Positions 10,825 to 22,200 are shown, counted from the stretch's first letter. The stretch: 64,000 nt of DNA from Patagioenas fasciata (GCF_037038585.1 NC_092523.1:47571501-47635500); one strand, 5' to 3'. A program made the numbers and translations. The notes: generated from the sequence alone by a model not told the origin.

Positions 10825-13800
10825 GTAAGGCGGGTATTTTGCTGAATTCCTTAGGAAATGAGCTACAGGTAGAGCACTGGTACTTCAAACGGAGCGCTTT
10901 GCAGCTGTCTGGTGCAGGAATCAGCAAATGCCCGGTAAACATGTGGGTCATTTTTGCCTACACAGAAACTAGTCTGGTTCAGAAAAGTCACTGTGATATG
11001 AAATTGCAATGCTGTTCCTCTTACCATTCGCATACATCTGTGTTCTCTTGGCAATTCTGCTATTCTTGAGGAGTCGTTTGTGACATGGATTCTAAAGAAT
11101 TTGGACTGATCTGTTACTTTATCTTCCTTAAAGCTTAATTTAGCCTCTTTTGCCCCTCTGGATCTCACTTTCTCATTTGTCTTATAGCATTTTTTCTGGT
11201 GTTTTCAAGTTATTGAAATGGGGTGTTCATCCTACTGGCTCTGATTTCAAATAGTTTGTTTTTCTTTCTAAGCTACTATATTGCTGAGCCACCAAGAAAA
11301 AAAAATAACTTGCTTTAGGTTTAAATATTTCCTACTAAATTAGATCCAGCTCAGGCAGGAATTTAATAAGGTTCAATAATTTAATTCTGGCTTAGAGAAG
11401 CAAAACAATACATGCAATCAAAAAGACAGTACTGAACATTTCACTCATGTTAGAACATCACAGCTACTCAGCACCCAGGTTTTTTTGTTTTAAGGTGACT
11501 GACTGCCCATGCTCCAAGGATACAGAAGAGGCCTCAGGGAACCAGTACTTTTTCCTTCTAGACTAGTATTTTTTGTGCGTACTTGGCTTTGTTTTGATGA
11601 AAGACTTATGTGAACAACAGGACAGCTATTGAGGATAACATGTTTAAGATGTAAAAGGTATCCATGCTATAACGTTGAAGCTGAATGTATTAAGCATTCG
11701 TGTTTGCATACCTAGAAGATCCTTGATGGGCTTGGAAGTACAACTGTGGGGAAGAATAAAATTAAAAGCAATAGGCAGCCTCACCCTGCCTCTCTTGGCT
11801 TCCCTACAACAAACGGTCTAATGAAGGAACCCAGATTGAAATTTACATTTTTTTTTAATTGAAAAGAGCACCCTAAACTCAAATGAAAAATACTTTCTTT
11901 GTTCGTACTTCCGTCTCAAAAGCAAAATATTCCTTTAAATATATAGGAGCATGCCTTTACAGTTCCTGCTTAGTGATTTTTTGAAAGTAATTACAAAGCC
12001 TAGTGTGACTATTTACCCCAAACCAGAGAGCCAGAAATAGTATATGAAAGATGGAAGGGTGCTGTATCAGCCCTTGTGCTTACTGACACTGACACTGAAG
12101 AATTAATAAAATAAAACAACCCTAAAGGTTGGTTTGTGCAAATGAACATGACTAAATCATTCCCTTGACAGATGTAAAGCCCAAAATAAGGATTCTGTGT
12201 CCTTACTTCTTTAGAAGGATGATTTCTTAAAATATGAGCAAATCAGTTGAAATTTAAAAAAAAGCAAAACAGGAACTGTGAAAGTCAGTAACAGCTATGA
12301 ATTGAAAAAGATGGATTTGCTAGCAGTGAATTAAGCCAGGAGCCAGGAACTGCAGAGGACTGCTAAAAAATGTTAAAGGACAAGAAATCTATGTACAGCA
12401 AAAAAAGCAAGGAGGTTAGAAATAACAGGATATTAACAACAGAAATTAGTATACTGTCACTGATGCAGAAAAAAAAAATAGTTATTTTGGTAGAAAATTC
12501 ATGTGATGGAAATACACCATGCAGTGATAATACAACATTTCAGCAGAAACTCGCAGGATGTTAAACAACTACCAAAGTTCTGTTTTTCTTACTACAGTTG
12601 AGCCAGATAATCTGTATTTGATGACTTTTTCCTAAAGTAACCTGTGGGGGTAAATTTGGTGTTTTTTCAGAAGGTATGAGCACAAGGTCCACAGGATAGC
12701 CACACGGCTAAAATGCATCAATATTGATATGCAGTAAACTATAAGACACTATTTAGGATATGTTATCTTAGATAAAAAATACTGGACTACGTCAAGAGGA
12801 GTCAACTAACAGTTAAAGGAAGGCCATGGCAATTAATGCCACTTAGCATTAAGTTACAGAAAAAGAGATCATCAAACGGTCTTGACCTCTTTTCTCATGC
12901 AGTTACAGGTTTGACTGACAAAAAGAATAGTGCAGAAGTAGATGGCTATATGCACTGCAAGACTGTATCCCCATGACACGACAGAAGAAAATAGAGTAAT
13001 GCAAAAATCAACATGGCACATATTTAAATAGGTTAGAAAGTGGGTAATTATAGAGATCATGTTGTTAATGTAAATGCAGAATCTTCATGGACCATCTTTC
13101 TGGAGGGGTCTTGCAAGGATCTCTTCTTGTCTGTGCTAATTAGCACTTATTGCTGCCTGGTGAGAAAGCACATACAGTCGTTATTCGTAAGGAGCGTAGG
13201 CTGAGAGACAGAGACGAGTCATTGTTCCAGGGTGACGGAGGCTTTAGAGAAGTGGGTATGAGCAAACACTGTCTGTGCGTGGTGAGAAATCCTGTTGTAC
13301 GTTTGGGATCAAAGAAGGTAGGTAGCGCTTTTGTAGTGTGGGGTTCTCTCCCGGCCAACAGGAAAGTCTAAAAAAGGCTTGAAATGTGATTTTGCAATAT
13401 TGATGCTGTAGGTACAGCTTACAGAATGTGAAGTTTCTTGGATAAACAAACAGAAAAACAGGAGTATATGGTTTATAGCTTAGTGGTAAAACTAGTAAGT
13501 GAATGTGCTCTCCAGTTCTAACATGGATGCTTCAAAAAGCTATTAGAAAACCTGCAGTGACTCAGAAAAATGGCAGGAAAATGACTCAAGGCTGCAAAAC
13601 ATGCCCTGTATTGAGAAACTTGGAAAGACATTTTAGTTTATCAAGGGAAAGATTACAGGGGGAATTCCTCATTGCTGAAGTACCAACAATGGACAGAGAA
13701 ATTTGATGAGTATTTTCTAAAAGGTGGGATTTTTTAGTTCAGTCACAAAGCTGTCTCCAGGGGTCTTCTGGCTCTTGCTATGAGAGACTACTCTCACCTC

Positions 13801-13870
13801 CTAGATTACTTTTTCTTAAGTTCCATTTGACTCTGTCAAAAGGGTAACTAGGCAAAACGTTTCTTTCCAG
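10825..13870 (+). other. FBXW7: FBXW7 intron of about 3 kb
   Basis: The intron starts GTAAGG and ends GTTTCTTTCCAG. It contains a decayed CR1/L3-like LINE fragment, listed separately (about 12,860-13,140, possibly beginning near 12,340). The remainder shows no gene or RNA that I can recognise. Confidence 0.85.
12860..13140 (+). mobile_element. Ancient CR1/L3-like LINE fragment (reverse-transcriptase region), decayed
   Basis: Several stretches follow the order of a CR1-clade ORF2 reverse transcriptase. 'gtagatggctatatgcactgcaag' corresponds to the YLDFxKAFD region. 'aaaatcaacatggcacatatttaaatagg' and 'gtgggtaattatagagatc' follow. 'ggaggggtcttgcaaggatct' corresponds to the GVPQGS motif. Many substitutions and frame breaks show it is a fossil. 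Sequence from about 12,340 may be the upstream part of the same copy, but the match there is weaker. The identification rests on remembered consensus patterns. Confidence 0.65.
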
Positions 13871-14052
13871 TGTTTGAGAACCCTGGTTGGGCACACAGGC
13901 GGAGTCTGGTCATCACAGATGAGGGACAACATCATCATCAGTGGATCTACAGACCGAACATTGAAAGTCTGGAACGCTGAGACTGGCGAGTGTATCCACA
14001 CCCTGTATGGACACACCTCTACTGTGCGCTGCATGCATCTCCACGAGAAGAG
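13871..14052 (+). CDS. FBXW7: FBXW7 coding exon: WD40 blade 2 and start of blade 3 (human 413-473)
   Basis: The exon is 182 bp: 60 codons plus two bases of split Arg473, between TTCTTTCCAG and GTGAGG. It encodes [20 protein letters not shown], then [19 protein letters not shown], then [20 protein letters not shown] and KR. It covers a complete WD blade and the outer strand of the next. The arginine codon CGC at 14027-14029 corresponds to human R465, one of the three pocket arginines that bind the phosphodegron and a major cancer hotspot in people (established knowledge). It is intact here. Confidence 0.98.
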
Positions 14053-15113
14053 GTGAGGCTTTGTCCACAGCTACAGCCGCCGTTTGGCTGGCAGTACACA
14101 CCTGTGCTCACAGAAAATGCCTGTTCAACTTGGGTACCTCATCCAGCACTGAGTGAAATACAAACCAGGCAAAGCATTCACTCTAAACTGCATCAATCAA
14201 CACAAGGGAGGAGATGATTAATAGCAGAAAAGGCATAAGAGTGCTAATTAAAGAACAGAGAATTGAGTCACGTCCTTTATAAAGGCACAGTCTGTGTTAT
14301 TTCAAAACTAATTCTTTGTTATGCTGTGATCCCACACTCCTTATAATTTCTCCTTTTTGTCAATGCTATGAACTTTTACTCATTTTACAGAATTACTTTC
14401 TGTCATCACTGCAGTATTTTATTAAAATTTTAACTGATTATATAATCATTTCTGCAATAGTAAACCATGCCTTGATTCAATGAACACTGGCAAAGCACTT
14501 TGACTTTGCTGTGGTATGGAGCTGGACAGTGCCTCTTCCTTGCATTTCTTCTTTTTTGAAGAATTATGAGGTGTTATTTTCATCAACTCCATTAATATTA
14601 ATTCCTTCTCATTTCTGTTCTTGCCTAAAGCTTTTAAAAGTATAAACTGAAAAAATCAAGCAAAACAACAGTTACTTTATTAAAAGTAAAACTTCCAAAG
14701 ATCTTTGTTTAATTGTTACAATAAGTTAACTCAGTCATTAAAACAGAATGCTCATAGCATTGGCTTAAGCTCAGCATAGTCATCATAAGGTTTCATAGTT
14801 AGATTCAACAGTCCCCATCATTTCTTACGGCATCATTTTGCTGTTCAGGAGTGAAGTGTCTTTCTAAATACTGATTGCTAACTATAGCAAATAGATGGAT
14901 CATAAGGAGGCGAGTAGCACAAGGAAGAAAAATGCGCAAGTCATTTGCGACCCTGATTGAAATATCATGCCAAACCAGATCTTTGCTGGCTAGTGGACAA
15001 TTGCTATCTAATGTCCCAAATTAAAACTCTTAACTGATTCATACCTGAGTCTAACTGTTTTAATACGTTTATGTCCAATGCTAAGTACAGGAGGGGTTTT
15101 CTTGTTCCTCCAG
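14053..15113 (+). other. FBXW7: FBXW7 intron of about 1.1 kb
   Basis: The intron starts GTGAGG and ends TTCTTGTTCCTCCAG. It is AT-rich. I see no coding sequence, RNA gene or recognisable repeat. Confidence 0.85.
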
Positions 15114-15339
15114 AGTGGTCAGTGGGTCACGAGATGCTACACTGAGAGTCTGGGACATAGAGACGGGCCAGTGTTTACACGTTCTGATGGGCCACGTAGC
15201 TGCAGTTCGGTGTGTTCAGTATGACGGCAGAAGGGTTGTAAGTGGTGCATATGATTTTATGGTCAAAGTGTGGGATCCGGAGACAGAGACCTGTCTGCAC
15301 ACGCTGCAAGGGCATACTAACAGAGTCTACTCATTACAG
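15114..15339 (+). CDS. FBXW7: FBXW7 coding exon: WD40 blades 3-5 (human 473-548)
   Basis: The exon is 226 bp: one base completing Arg473 and then 75 codons, ending at CAG before GTATGT. It encodes [19 protein letters not shown], then [37 protein letters not shown], and [19 protein letters not shown]. The codons CGA at 15130-15132 and CGG at 15208-15210 correspond to human R479 and R505, which coordinate the degron phosphate. The tyrosines equivalent to Y519 (GAYDF) and Y545 (RVYSL) that line the same pocket are also present. This exon therefore carries most of the substrate-binding face. Confidence 0.98.
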
Positions 15340-18300
15340 GTATGTGATTTTTATCTCCTGCTTTAGTTTCCTGAAGTAACACTGTAGGATGGTCTGTTTC
15401 ACATTGTTTATTAAATTGTGGGTACCGACTCTAAAATTATACAGGCCACAAGAATGTAGAAGCATCTGTGGTATTTCCCTGTTCGATTTTGATACACTAG
15501 TTACACGTCTTAATTTAGAGACTAAGGTTTTTTTAGAGATTTTTTTTTTTAAAGCACACAATACAATAAAGCCCAAATCTCTATACCAGCAAGGTAAGTA
15601 GTTTTCTGGGTTATTGAGCTGTTTGGTTGGGGTTTCTTTGAAACCTTGCTTGTATTTTGGAGCTATGGTTTTGGTTTCCCAAAGAAGTTCCAGTGGTATT
15701 ATTTGAAATAAATCAGATTATATAGTAATTGAAAATGCACTAAAAAACCCACTGTATTAATGTTCTGAATTATGCAGAACTATTTATCCTTAGTTTGTAG
15801 TTCTATCTTCCAGTTCTAAACTGTAATGCCGAGGAAGGCTGAACCTAAAATTTTAATACTCCAGTGTCAGTCTCCAGCCTTCTACGTCCTCTTCCCTGAG
15901 CAGAAGCCAGATCTACAACTGCAAGGCTTTGTCCACAGAGACATGTTCCTGTAGATGCAGATTATTGGAATCCTGCTCTGTGGCAAGGCTGGATTCCCCA
16001 CCAGGCACCCAACTGACCAGCAGAACTGTGCTGGTAAAGATACACACAGACTCAAGTAGACTTTTCTTACCTTTTACTAACCCAAAAGATCATCATGTTC
16101 ATTCAGAGAGTCAAAGCATCACTTCCAGGCGTTGAAAGGCGAAATAAATTAATTTCATGCTTGTGCCTGTTCTCACCACAATCTGGCAGGACTCGAAAAA
16201 GAAGTTTACAAAGACTGTTCAAATTCGGGAAATTGCATTCAGGTTGTAACTACTCTGGTTTGTGGCTCAGAAGGGGAAGCTTAGTGCTAGAAACATTCTT
16301 CATAAATGCTTTCACCATAAGGTATCACTTGCCATAATAGATTACATATGAACAAAATACCTAATTGATTTCCTTTCCCAAAATATGTGGTTAAATTTAT
16401 CAAAAATCTCAAGCCCTTCTCTTAAATTCATATGCTGAGGAGGATTCTCTGGACAAGCAGCAAGTTAAAAATGCTGTACTACCTGCTTATCTCTTAAAAA
16501 TATGCCAAAGGCTGGATTTCTTCGGGCGCAGTTTGGGAACAGTGTATGTTATTCTGCTTTATCTTCACCAGTGGCTCTTGTCTTTGCTTATTGAATATTC
16601 ATGTCTCACTTGGCTACTGTAGTAATAATGCATCAAATAACTGGGTTTATGTTGCACACACTGATACTATTCACACCTTGTAAGTGAAACTTGGTATTCT
16701 AAAACAAATTTCTGAGGGGCAGGAGGCTACAGGTGCTTACAGTTTTAGGAAGTCTTGAAGTTTATAAACCATATGGAATACAACTAATTTGCAGGAGAGG
16801 GGGAGGCATTCCAACATTTCTTATGTCAGTCTGGTTTGGTTCTGTTTAGAAAAAAAAAAACACATTGTGTAGTATTTCCAGCCAGCCAGTCTGGTAGGCT
16901 ACTTAGCACTCCTTGTCCTTTATCTGAACTCAAATTGTTCACATCATCTCTTTTGAAAGTAGGGTGCCCAAAACAGGATGCAAAATTCTAGTCAAAGTCT
17001 TATCAATGCTTAGGAGAAGTGAAAAGATATTTTACATGCCTTATATAGCATACCCCTATTTCAGATACTACAGTGTCTTTTTTTACTGTATTATTTTCCC
17101 CAGAAATGCAATGTAGACAGCAGATAAACAGTCTGTATGTGCCAGTTGCTCTGTACATTCTTTTGAACCGAGGTGCCATGCTCAACCAGGTTTGACTGTA
17201 GAGATCCAAGATGTCCAAGATGTTTCCTGCAGCTTTTATAAAAAGCAGCAGTCTCAGATAGTTGAGTTCCCTTAATTGGTTCTTTCGTCACCATTATTAG
17301 ATACCAGTCAGTCCCCGTGGACAAGCAGTGTGGCACTGCCCTAGCTGTAACAAAGACTCTTGCCCAGCCATCCTTCTCCCTGGCTGCAGCTGCACCTTCA
17401 TTCATCATTCCCTGCCAAGCTCAGGTCTTCACAATTTTCACTTGAATTTTACACTCTTTGCTTTGGATCAGTTCTACCATTTCAAATGTCACCTAAATCA
17501 TAATGAAAGTACTAAATACCACACCCACCCCCCAAGCTCTTTCAACTGTCTCTGATAAAGCTGTGAATAAAGTTCTGAACAGGATGGTATCCCTGAGTCA
17601 AATTTGCCTCCTTCTTTGTGAAAATACAACCACGGCATCTGCTGTTTCACATGGCTTTTTACTCAGTCACAGAAAAAGCTCATATTGGTTAAGATCATTT
17701 TTCCACAAATCTGTTTGCTGCTACTTACTGCATTACTGAGGGCTTACAACCAGATTGATTATTTGTTAGTTCCTTCTAGAAACTGAAGTTCAGCTAGCCA
17801 AGCCGTAATTCCCCATCTCCCATCATCATCTCCTTCAATAAGAAACTAATTGTATTTATTTGCCATCTGAAACTTGTCTGTCTTCCATGAGTTCTCAAAG
17901 ATCACAGCAGATGTCTCTGAGTTTGTATTAAAACAACTTGCCTTGTGTGGTTTTTTCCCCCCATTCCAGCAGAAGGTTGTACTCAGTTGACAGTGGTGTT
18001 TGTGCTGTGAGTCTGTGCTCCGAGGGCTGTGGACTGAAGCAAAAAAAGTTAAATATAATAGCTGGTCTCACTTGGTGCTTCCTTCCCACTAAGTATAAAT
18101 AAGCTTTTTAATTTGGCCTGCCTCTTTGTTTTGTGGTTTGTTTTTTGTTTTTTGTTTGTTTTTTTTTTTTTGCATGTGTGGGGTTTTTTGTGGTGTTTGT
18201 TTGTTTGTTTTTTTTCCTTACCAAATAGTGTTTGATCATCCTTAATGGCTCTTGCTAGTTTTATCTTTTTTTGTGCCCTGCCTTTCTGATTTTTGGCCCA

Positions 18301-19320
18301 GCGTGCTCTTTTAAACACATCTATTGATCTAGTTTCTACTTTTTGTACAATTCCTTGTGTTTTACCCAAGTGGGTCTTGGTAATTTACTACACTTCCTAT
18401 CTCTCCTTCACATGAGGACAGTTTGTGTCTTTAAGAAAGTGCCAACTCCCCTGAACTCTTCTTCCCCTCAGAGAATAGATATATAAAAACCTCATGGGAA
18501 GGAAGTCTCCATTTATTGAAGTATTCCTCCTTGAAGCCCACTGGTTTTATTCTACTACTCTTTCTTTTCCCTTCCTTTTTTGAGAATCCTGAACACTTAC
18601 GTCATTGTCACTATCACTCAAGTTACTTTCCATCTTGAAATTCTCAACATGTTCAGTCCTCTTGGTCAGAAGTATCTCATCTCTTAGCTGGTTCCTCTCC
18701 ATGGTCTACATATTTTTATACATATGTCCAGAAGAATCCAAGAAACTCTGGACATCTGTGGTAGCCTGTGTACTTTTCCCAACAATGACTACGAAGTTAA
18801 AGTTGCTTACTGCATACAATTATGACTATAAAATGGCTAAATCCAGTGTTTTTCAATTCCATTCCTTCAATTTTCCTGTGTTTTGGCTTTTGTGTTGATG
18901 ATTCTAGATTAATGTTGTTGCCTTTCTCCAGCTTCAAGTCCCTCTGACTTGTGAAAAGCTTTGGCTTGTTAACATCTTTTTTAGGAAAGCAACGTTCTCT
19001 TACCATCACATGCTGCAGTACAGACAGGATTCTGTTGTGTTCAAGAGACCTGAATTATATTTAAAAGATCAGTGGTACAGAGTCTTTCTCCTCAAAGCCG
19101 TGTGCCTCACAGACCATCTCTTCAACACGAGTAGCACTCACCATGAATTGCCTGGTCTGATGCCAAATGTGGCCATCTCTCCTTGGACTGAATTCTTGCT
19201 TGGTCATGCAGTTTCTGAATATATATGTAGTATCTAATGTTGCAATTAGTGAATTAAATGCTTAATGGCCTTTGTAAGATCCTAGTGTAATTGTTTGTAA
19301 TAGATTTGCCTTTCTTGTAG
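15340..19320 (+). other. FBXW7: FBXW7 intron of about 4 kb
   Basis: The intron starts GTATGT and ends TTTGCCTTTCTTGTAG. It holds a T/TTTG-rich simple repeat at about 18,126-18,217. Otherwise it is AT-rich sequence with no gene, RNA or interspersed repeat I can identify. Confidence 0.85.
18126..18217. repeat. T/TTTG-rich simple repeat
   Basis: This is an imperfect run of TTTG and T tracts interrupted by 'gcatgtgtgggg'. It lies within an FBXW7 intron, roughly 1.1 kb upstream of the next exon. The long lysine-rich minus-strand open frame across it is a product of the repeat. Confidence 0.85.
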
Positions 19321-19531
19321 TTTGATGGTATCCATGTGGTGAGTGGATCTCTCGACACTTCCATCCGGGTTTGGGATGTGGAGACGGGCAACTGCATTCA
19401 CACGCTGACAGGCCACCAGTCTCTCACCAGTGGAATGGAACTCAAGGACAATATACTCGTGTCTGGGAATGCCGATTCTACAGTCAAAATTTGGGACATT
19501 AAAACAGGACAATGTTTACAGACATTGCAAG
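19321..19531 (+). CDS. FBXW7: FBXW7 coding exon: WD40 blades 5-7 (human 549-619)
   Basis: The exon is 211 bp: 70 codons plus the first base of split Gly619, between TTTCTTGTAG and GTGAGC. It encodes [19 protein letters not shown], then [40 protein letters not shown] and [11 protein letters not shown]. Two full WD units are visible, with [10 protein letters not shown] and [10 protein letters not shown] closing their strands. The GHQSLTSGM stretch, where a typical blade would have GHxxxVxxV, is also seen in mammalian FBXW7. I see no disruption. Confidence 0.98.
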
Positions 19532-20508
19532 GTGAGCTTAAACTACCTTCATGTAAATCAAACTGCCTGTGGTAATTACACTGCAGATTCACATTAAAAA
19601 AAAAAAACAAGCACAGACCACTTACAACTTAAATATTTTTCTGATGACAGCTGTATGATCTTTCTCTGAATTTGAAGAAGAAAATCTATTTAATCGAGTC
19701 TATTCAAATCATTTGCCTGTTATGAAAGGCAGATGGTCCGGACTGATAGCAATTTGCTACGGGTACATTAGCCTAATAGGCCACAGAAATATGGAGGAAA
19801 TGACATCTCAAAACAGTCATTCAATGTATTTATTTAGGTGTCACTTGGATGTTTCCAAGCCTACTGATTAATTGCATCAGGAGGCAAAGTACACTGTCTG
19901 TTGCAATAAATCAAGAGAAATGAGTGGAAGATGTTTTCTTTCTTTCAGTAAGAAGAAAGATTTCCATTGTGGCAGTTGTCACTCAGGCATTGTGCACACA
20001 AACGTCGTTTTGTTTCCCCTCACAAAAACCATCTTAAGTTGTTCCTGTACATCATATGCAGCATCTCTGGCTGGAGCAGAAAATTAAATTTCACTGTGAA
20101 GCAAACTGCTGTTTTAACAGTATATATGTCAATATAGAACTGTCAGTATTTACTGATAATTGCTCAGTAACACTTCAGAGGGACTTGGAGACAAACACAG
20201 TGTTCATCTCATTCTGGATGGTTACGTTCATTTTCATGAATGTTCTGTCCATATGCACACTTGCCCCACTGGTTATATGCAACCAAATGAGATCACTGTA
20301 CCACAGAAGGAAATACTGGGGGATTTTTCTATACCTGCATTTACTTTTTGAAAGCACAGCAAGGCTTCTGTGCCTCTTAATGCACAAAACCTGAGTTAAT
20401 GCATCTAGTAAAAAAAGCTGTGTGCAGATAGCTAGGTATTTACTTTATATGCAGTGCTGACACTGCTTTCCAATGACAAATAAAAATGCTTTTGGTTTAC
20501 TGTTACAG
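19532..20508 (+). other. FBXW7: FBXW7 last intron, about 1 kb
   Basis: The intron starts GTGAGC and ends TTTGGTTTACTGTTACAG. No gene, RNA or recognisable repeat is visible. The plus-strand open frames in 20,056-20,394 have no family resemblance. Confidence 0.85.
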
Positions 20509-20777
20509 GTCCCAACAAGCATCAGAGTGCTGTGACCTGTTTACAGTTCAACAAGAACTTTGTAATTACCAGCTCAGATGATGGGACTGTAAAACTTTGG
20601 GACTTGAAAACGGGTGAATTTATCCGAAATCTAGTCACATTGGAGAGCGGGGGAAGTGGAGGCGTCGTGTGGCGGATCAGAGCTTCTAACACAAAGCTGG
20701 TGTGTGCAGTTGGAAGCCGCAATGGGACTGAGGAAACAAAGCTGCTGGTGTTGGACTTTGACGTGGATATGAAGTGA
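20509..20777 (+). CDS. FBXW7: FBXW7 last coding exon: final WD40 blades, C-terminus and stop (human 619-707)
   Basis: The coding part is 269 bp: two bases completing Gly619, 88 codons and TGA at 20775-20777. It encodes PNKHQSAVTCLQFNKNFVI, then TSSDDGTVKLWDLKTGEFIR, NLVTLESGGSGGVVWRIRAS, then NTKLVCAVGSRNGTEETK and LLVLDFDVDMK. The codon CGC at 20718-20720 corresponds to human R689 (GSRNGTEE), another pocket residue. The LDFDVDMK C-terminus is the one I know for vertebrate FBXW7. The same exon continues into the 3' UTR. Confidence 0.98.
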
Positions 20778-20836
20778 AGAGCAGAAAGATGAATTTGTCC
20801 AAACGTGTAGACGATGTTCTCCCTTCCCTCCCCCTG

Positions 20837-20890
20837 AAAAAAAAAAAAAAAGAAAAAAAAGAAAAAAAAAAAAAAAGAAAAAGGAAAAAA
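20837..20890 (+). repeat. Interrupted poly(A) tract in the proximal 3' UTR
   Basis: About 54 bases of A broken by single G residues, starting about 60 bases after the FBXW7 stop. As I recall, mammals have a shorter A/G-rich tract at the same place. No AATAAA precedes it, so it does not look like a retroposed tail. The minus-strand poly-phenylalanine open frame over it is an artefact. Confidence 0.9.
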
Positions 20891-20984
20891 ATCCATTGTC
20901 CTTGGTGGTGCAGGATGTTGGCTTGGGGCAACAGATCCTAAAGACCTACAGACTACAAAGGAGAAGACAAAGATGACAAACTAA

Positions 20985-20992
20985 AACTGACA
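20985..20992 (+). promoter_or_regulatory. miR-223 seed match 1 in FBXW7 3' UTR
   Basis: The octamer AACTGACA is the full 8-mer complement expected for the miR-223 seed (UGUCAGU plus an A). miR-223 repression of FBXW7 is established in mammals. Whether this site works in this bird is an inference. Confidence 0.7.
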
Positions 20993-21081
20993 AGAGAGGC
21001 ATTTGCTGTCTCGTCACATAAAAAGGCTACACTTTTGACCGGGGCAGCTTTGCAAAAATACGACTTTGGAAATGAAACCAG

Positions 21082-21088
21082 GTGCAAT
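21082..21088 (+). promoter_or_regulatory. miR-25/92 family seed match (7-mer)
   Basis: GTGCAAT within 'ccaggtgcaattatttc' pairs with seed positions 2-8 of the miR-25/32/92/363/367 family. Repression of FBXW7 by miR-25/92 family members is reported in mammals. Confidence 0.6.
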
Positions 21089-21193
21089 TATTTCTTTACT
21101 TTCCTCCAAGTGCTCTTGGAGCAATTTGGAGGCGAAAAAAAAAAGTTACAGTTCTTGTTAACAGGTTATTTTACCACAAAGCTCTTGAAAGAA

Positions 21194-21328
21194 GCTGCCC
21201 AGGCAAGTCTGCTGGCGCAGCCCCTGGCCAGCGGGTCCCGGCAGCCCCTCCAAGCAACGCGCTCTCCCCCAGCCCCACTGGGGCAAGGGCTGGAGCGCAC
21301 GCCCTCGAGCCGGCCCTTCCAACCTCTA
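21194..21328 (+). other. GC-rich block within the FBXW7 3' UTR
   Basis: About 135 bases with many C and G residues and several CpGs ('gcagcccctggccagcgggtcccgg', 'gagcgcacgccctcgagccgg'), between AT-rich UTR segments that resemble the mammalian UTR. I do not recall a counterpart in mammals, so it may be lineage-specific. No repeat family or duplication is recognisable. Confidence 0.55.
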
Positions 21329-21417
21329 CCAGCAGTCACTGGTTGACTTTCAAAAACTAGAGAGCATCTGCAATGAAAACACAGAGTCCATTCCTGATGT
21401 GGAAAAGCTAAAATATT

Positions 21418-21425
21418 ACTGTGAA
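21418..21425 (+). promoter_or_regulatory. miR-27 seed match 1 in FBXW7 3' UTR
   Basis: ACTGTGAA is the 8-mer site for the miR-27 seed UUCACAG. miR-27a has been reported to repress FBXW7 in mammals. Confidence 0.6.
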
Positions 21426-21491
21426 TTGTTTTGTACAGTTTTATCAGAGCTTTTTCTTTTTTTTTTCTTTAATTCCTCTTTTTTTTTTTTT

Positions 21492-21508
21492 TTGCCAACC
21501 ATTGCCAA
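21492..21508 (+). promoter_or_regulatory. Two closely spaced miR-182 seed matches
   Basis: TTGCCAA occurs at 21492-21498 and again at 21502-21508 in 'tttgccaaccattgccaatg'. Each is a 7-mer match to the miR-182 seed. They are too close for two silencing complexes to bind at once, but either could be used. The element seems conserved with mammals. Confidence 0.5.
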
Positions 21509-21925
21509 TGTCAATCACAGTATTAGCCTCTGTTTAATCTACTTACTGTTGCTTCCATCTACACTCTTCAACGCATAAGTTGCTCTGAGGTGGCAAGTTG
21601 TCCTGGGTTTTGAGAGTCCTCTGATGGATTTAATTCGCAATGCTGGTGCTAGAAGTAGGTCTTCAATTACGGGATTGTTGTCCCACCCCTGTACTGTATT
21701 CCCAGTGGCCAAACTTATTTATGCTGCTAAATGAAAGAAAGAAAAGCAAATTATTTTTTTTTAATTTTTTTTCTGCTGTGACGTTTTAGTCCCAGACTGA
21801 ATTCCAAATTTGCTCTAGTTTGGTTACAGAAAAAGACTTTTTGCCACTGAAACTTGAGCCAACTGTGCCTCTAAGAGGCTGAGAGTGGAAGAGTTTCAGA
21901 CAATTAAGAGTGAAGTTTGCCTGCA

Positions 21926-21931
21926 AATAAA
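21926..21931 (+). terminator. Possible early poly(A) signal AATAAA
   Basis: AATAAA in 'ctgcaaataaagaattgagtgtgtgtgc', followed within about 10-25 bases by a GU-rich run (gtgtgtgtgc). It could give a 3' UTR of about 1.2 kb. Use is not known. My recollection of the human sequence has AGTAAA here. Confidence 0.4.
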
Positions 21932-22080
21932 GAATTGAGTGTGTGTGCAAAGCTTATTTTCTTTTTTTCTGGGCAAAAATTAAAACACATTCCTTAGAAC
22001 AAAGCTATTGCAGCCTGTTCTGTGGGGAAATTTTTCTTTGTGAGGGCTGTGGTGAATGGAATGAACATACATTAAAAAAA

Positions 22081-22088
22081 AACTGACA
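22081..22088 (+). promoter_or_regulatory. miR-223 seed match 2 in FBXW7 3' UTR
   Basis: A second AACTGACA 8-mer, in an A/T-rich context just upstream of the proximal AATAAA at 22125-22130. It would be retained in a transcript cleaved at that proximal signal. Confidence 0.65.
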
Positions 22089-22124
22089 AAATTTTTAAAA
22101 AATATTATAAAATATAAAAATGAA

Positions 22125-22130
22125 AATAAA
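22125..22130 (+). terminator. Possible proximal poly(A) signal AATAAA
   Basis: AATAAA in 'gaaaataaagttgctggtcagtcttagtgttttac', with a GU-containing downstream stretch. It seems conserved with mammals. Use would remove one miR-223 site, one miR-27 site and the distal miR-25/92 site. Confidence 0.5.
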
Positions 22131-22200
22131 GTTGCTGGTCAGTCTTAGTGTTTTACAGTATTTGAGGAAAAAAAACAACAGCTGTTACAGTTATGGGAGG

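Noticed and set aside
20522-20896. Long minus-strand open frame with a poly-phenylalanine start opposite the last FBXW7 exon
   Set aside because: It is the reverse of the coding exon and of the interrupted A tract. Its length comes from constraint on the other strand and from the homopolymer.
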